This document shows positions 63,734-64,000 of a DNA stretch of 64,000 nucleotides, one piece after another (within the stretch, counting starts at the first letter, position 1; every line of letters begins with the position of its first letter). Source of the DNA: CAYVVT01 sp964454335. Its GTDB lineage: Bacteria > Fidelibacterota > UBA8477 > JABMPR01. The position numbers and the translations under genes were made by a program. The stretch is from the NCBI GenBank assembly GCA_964454335.1, contig CAYVVT010000013.1, forward strand, positions 1 through 64,000, read 5' to 3'. The notes under the pieces were generated by a model. That model worked only from the letters and a program-made list of their open reading frames with translations, was not told the origin of the DNA and searched no databases.

Positions 63734-63821
63734 CGGAGAGGGAGGGATTCGAACCCCCGGTACGCGAAGCGTACACTGCATTTCGAGTGCAGCGCAATCA
63801 ACCAGACTCTGCCACCTCTCC
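63734..63821 (-). tRNA. tRNA-Ser (anticodon CGA)
   Basis: This 88-nt cloverleaf on the - strand has acceptor stem GGAGAGG/CCTCTCC with discriminator G. The anticodon arm is CTGCA-CTCGAAA-TGCAG, giving CGA for UCG codons. The long variable arm (GTACGCTTCGCGTAC) is typical of serine tRNA, and the T arm is GGGGGTTCGAATCCCTC. CCA is not encoded (GC follows the discriminator). The T-arm and acceptor 3' end are duplicated at 63599-63687. Confidence 0.95.
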
Positions 63822-63858
63822 AGGTATAGAGACGCACTGCGTCTCTATACCTGGAGAG
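63816..63858. repeat. Perfect 43-bp palindrome overlapping the 5' end of tRNA-Ser
   Basis: Arms 63816-63836 and 63838-63858 (21 bp each) are exact reverse complements around a single C at 63837. The first six bases of the left arm are the 5'-terminal acceptor bases of the tRNA-Ser. The right arm therefore carries an inverted copy of the tRNA start plus its leader. Confidence 0.95.
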
Positions 63859-63868
63859 CCACGCCGTA

Positions 63869-63889
63869 GTCCTGAGCTTTTCGAAGGAC
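63869..63889. repeat. Short palindromic repeat of the CTGAGC-TTTTCGAAGGAC type
   Basis: GTCCT-gagcttttcga-AGGAC resembles the widespread short repeat CTGAGCNTNTCGAAGG seen at many intergenic sites in environmental bacterial genomes. The family assignment is from memory of the motif. Beyond it (63890-64000) I see no gene. Confidence 0.45.
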
Positions 63890-64000
63890 GAAGACGGGCG
63901 GATAGGTCTGTAAAACACAGAGCATCTTCAGCTGCGTTCTATTGAGCATTCATCACAGCATATTCTCTAAAAAGCGCCCCGAATATACAGTCCAACCAAG

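Overview
The window looks like ordinary chromosome from a Gram-negative bacterium of the FCB group. My best guess is Candidatus Neomarinimicrobiota (Marinimicrobia/SAR406) or a close relative. This rests on a PorX-type response regulator/PglZ protein, secreted proteins ending in dockerin-like DVNGD repeats, a FecR/CHASE2-cyclase cluster, an ahpC promoter that fits the Bacteroidetes TTG-N17-TAnnTTTG pattern, and frequent TTG starts. The phylum call is inference; the rRNA fragment would settle it. Genes are tightly packed, mostly on the + strand, with many 1-20 nt overlaps that indicate long operons.

Layout. 1-585: 3' end of an rRNA operon (23S end, 5S, terminator). 713-7883: an envelope signalling cluster (secreted Ig-like protein, FecR protein, probable beta-barrel, CHASE2 adenylate cyclase). 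7960-14267: porX, tsaE, tsaB, rimI, accD, surE, guaA. 14280-14450: a candidate structured RNA ahead of glmS. 14465-20760: glmS, a TPR/periplasmic-binding fusion, pgeF, uppP, holA. 20764-21924: ECF sigma/anti-sigma pair. 22091-27081: GAF-GGDEF diguanylate cyclase, NhaC-type antiporter with an extra N-terminal domain, TPR protein.

27120-39360 is a surface polysaccharide cluster: four glycosyltransferases, a methyltransferase, a Wzx-like flippase, a FemAB/GNAT-like protein, a polysaccharide deacetylase, an alkaline-phosphatase-superfamily (sulfatase-like) enzyme and a large YfhO-type membrane protein. Between the last enzymes lies a 50-codon remnant of a secreted LamG/dockerin gene. 39472-40998 is an orphan histidine kinase. 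41114-44660 is a translation operon (rplM-rpsI-rpsB-tsf-pyrH-frr) that ends at convergent terminators facing ahpC. 45733-47077 holds two secreted proteins of unknown role.

47218-58588 runs yajC-def-fmt-rsmB-PASTA protein-rpe-dolichol kinase-like-BatA-like-hflX-patatin and then leads into an acetate/acyl-CoA operon (56693-61757): an acetyl-CoA hydrolase/transferase fused to GNAT, a fused ADP-forming acyl-CoA synthetase and a P-loop/DRTGG protein. The window closes with a DUF2490-like protein and an NAD(P)-binding protein on the - strand. A tRNA-Ser(CGA) follows, flanked by a perfect 43-bp palindrome and by an interrupted copy of its own 3' end.

No CRISPR array, phage, transposase or complete mobile element was seen. 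The most interesting items are the glmS leader RNA, the kinase-less PASTA protein in a prkC-like locus, the FecR-barrel-cyclase module, the CoA operon and the tRNA-Ser repeat structure.
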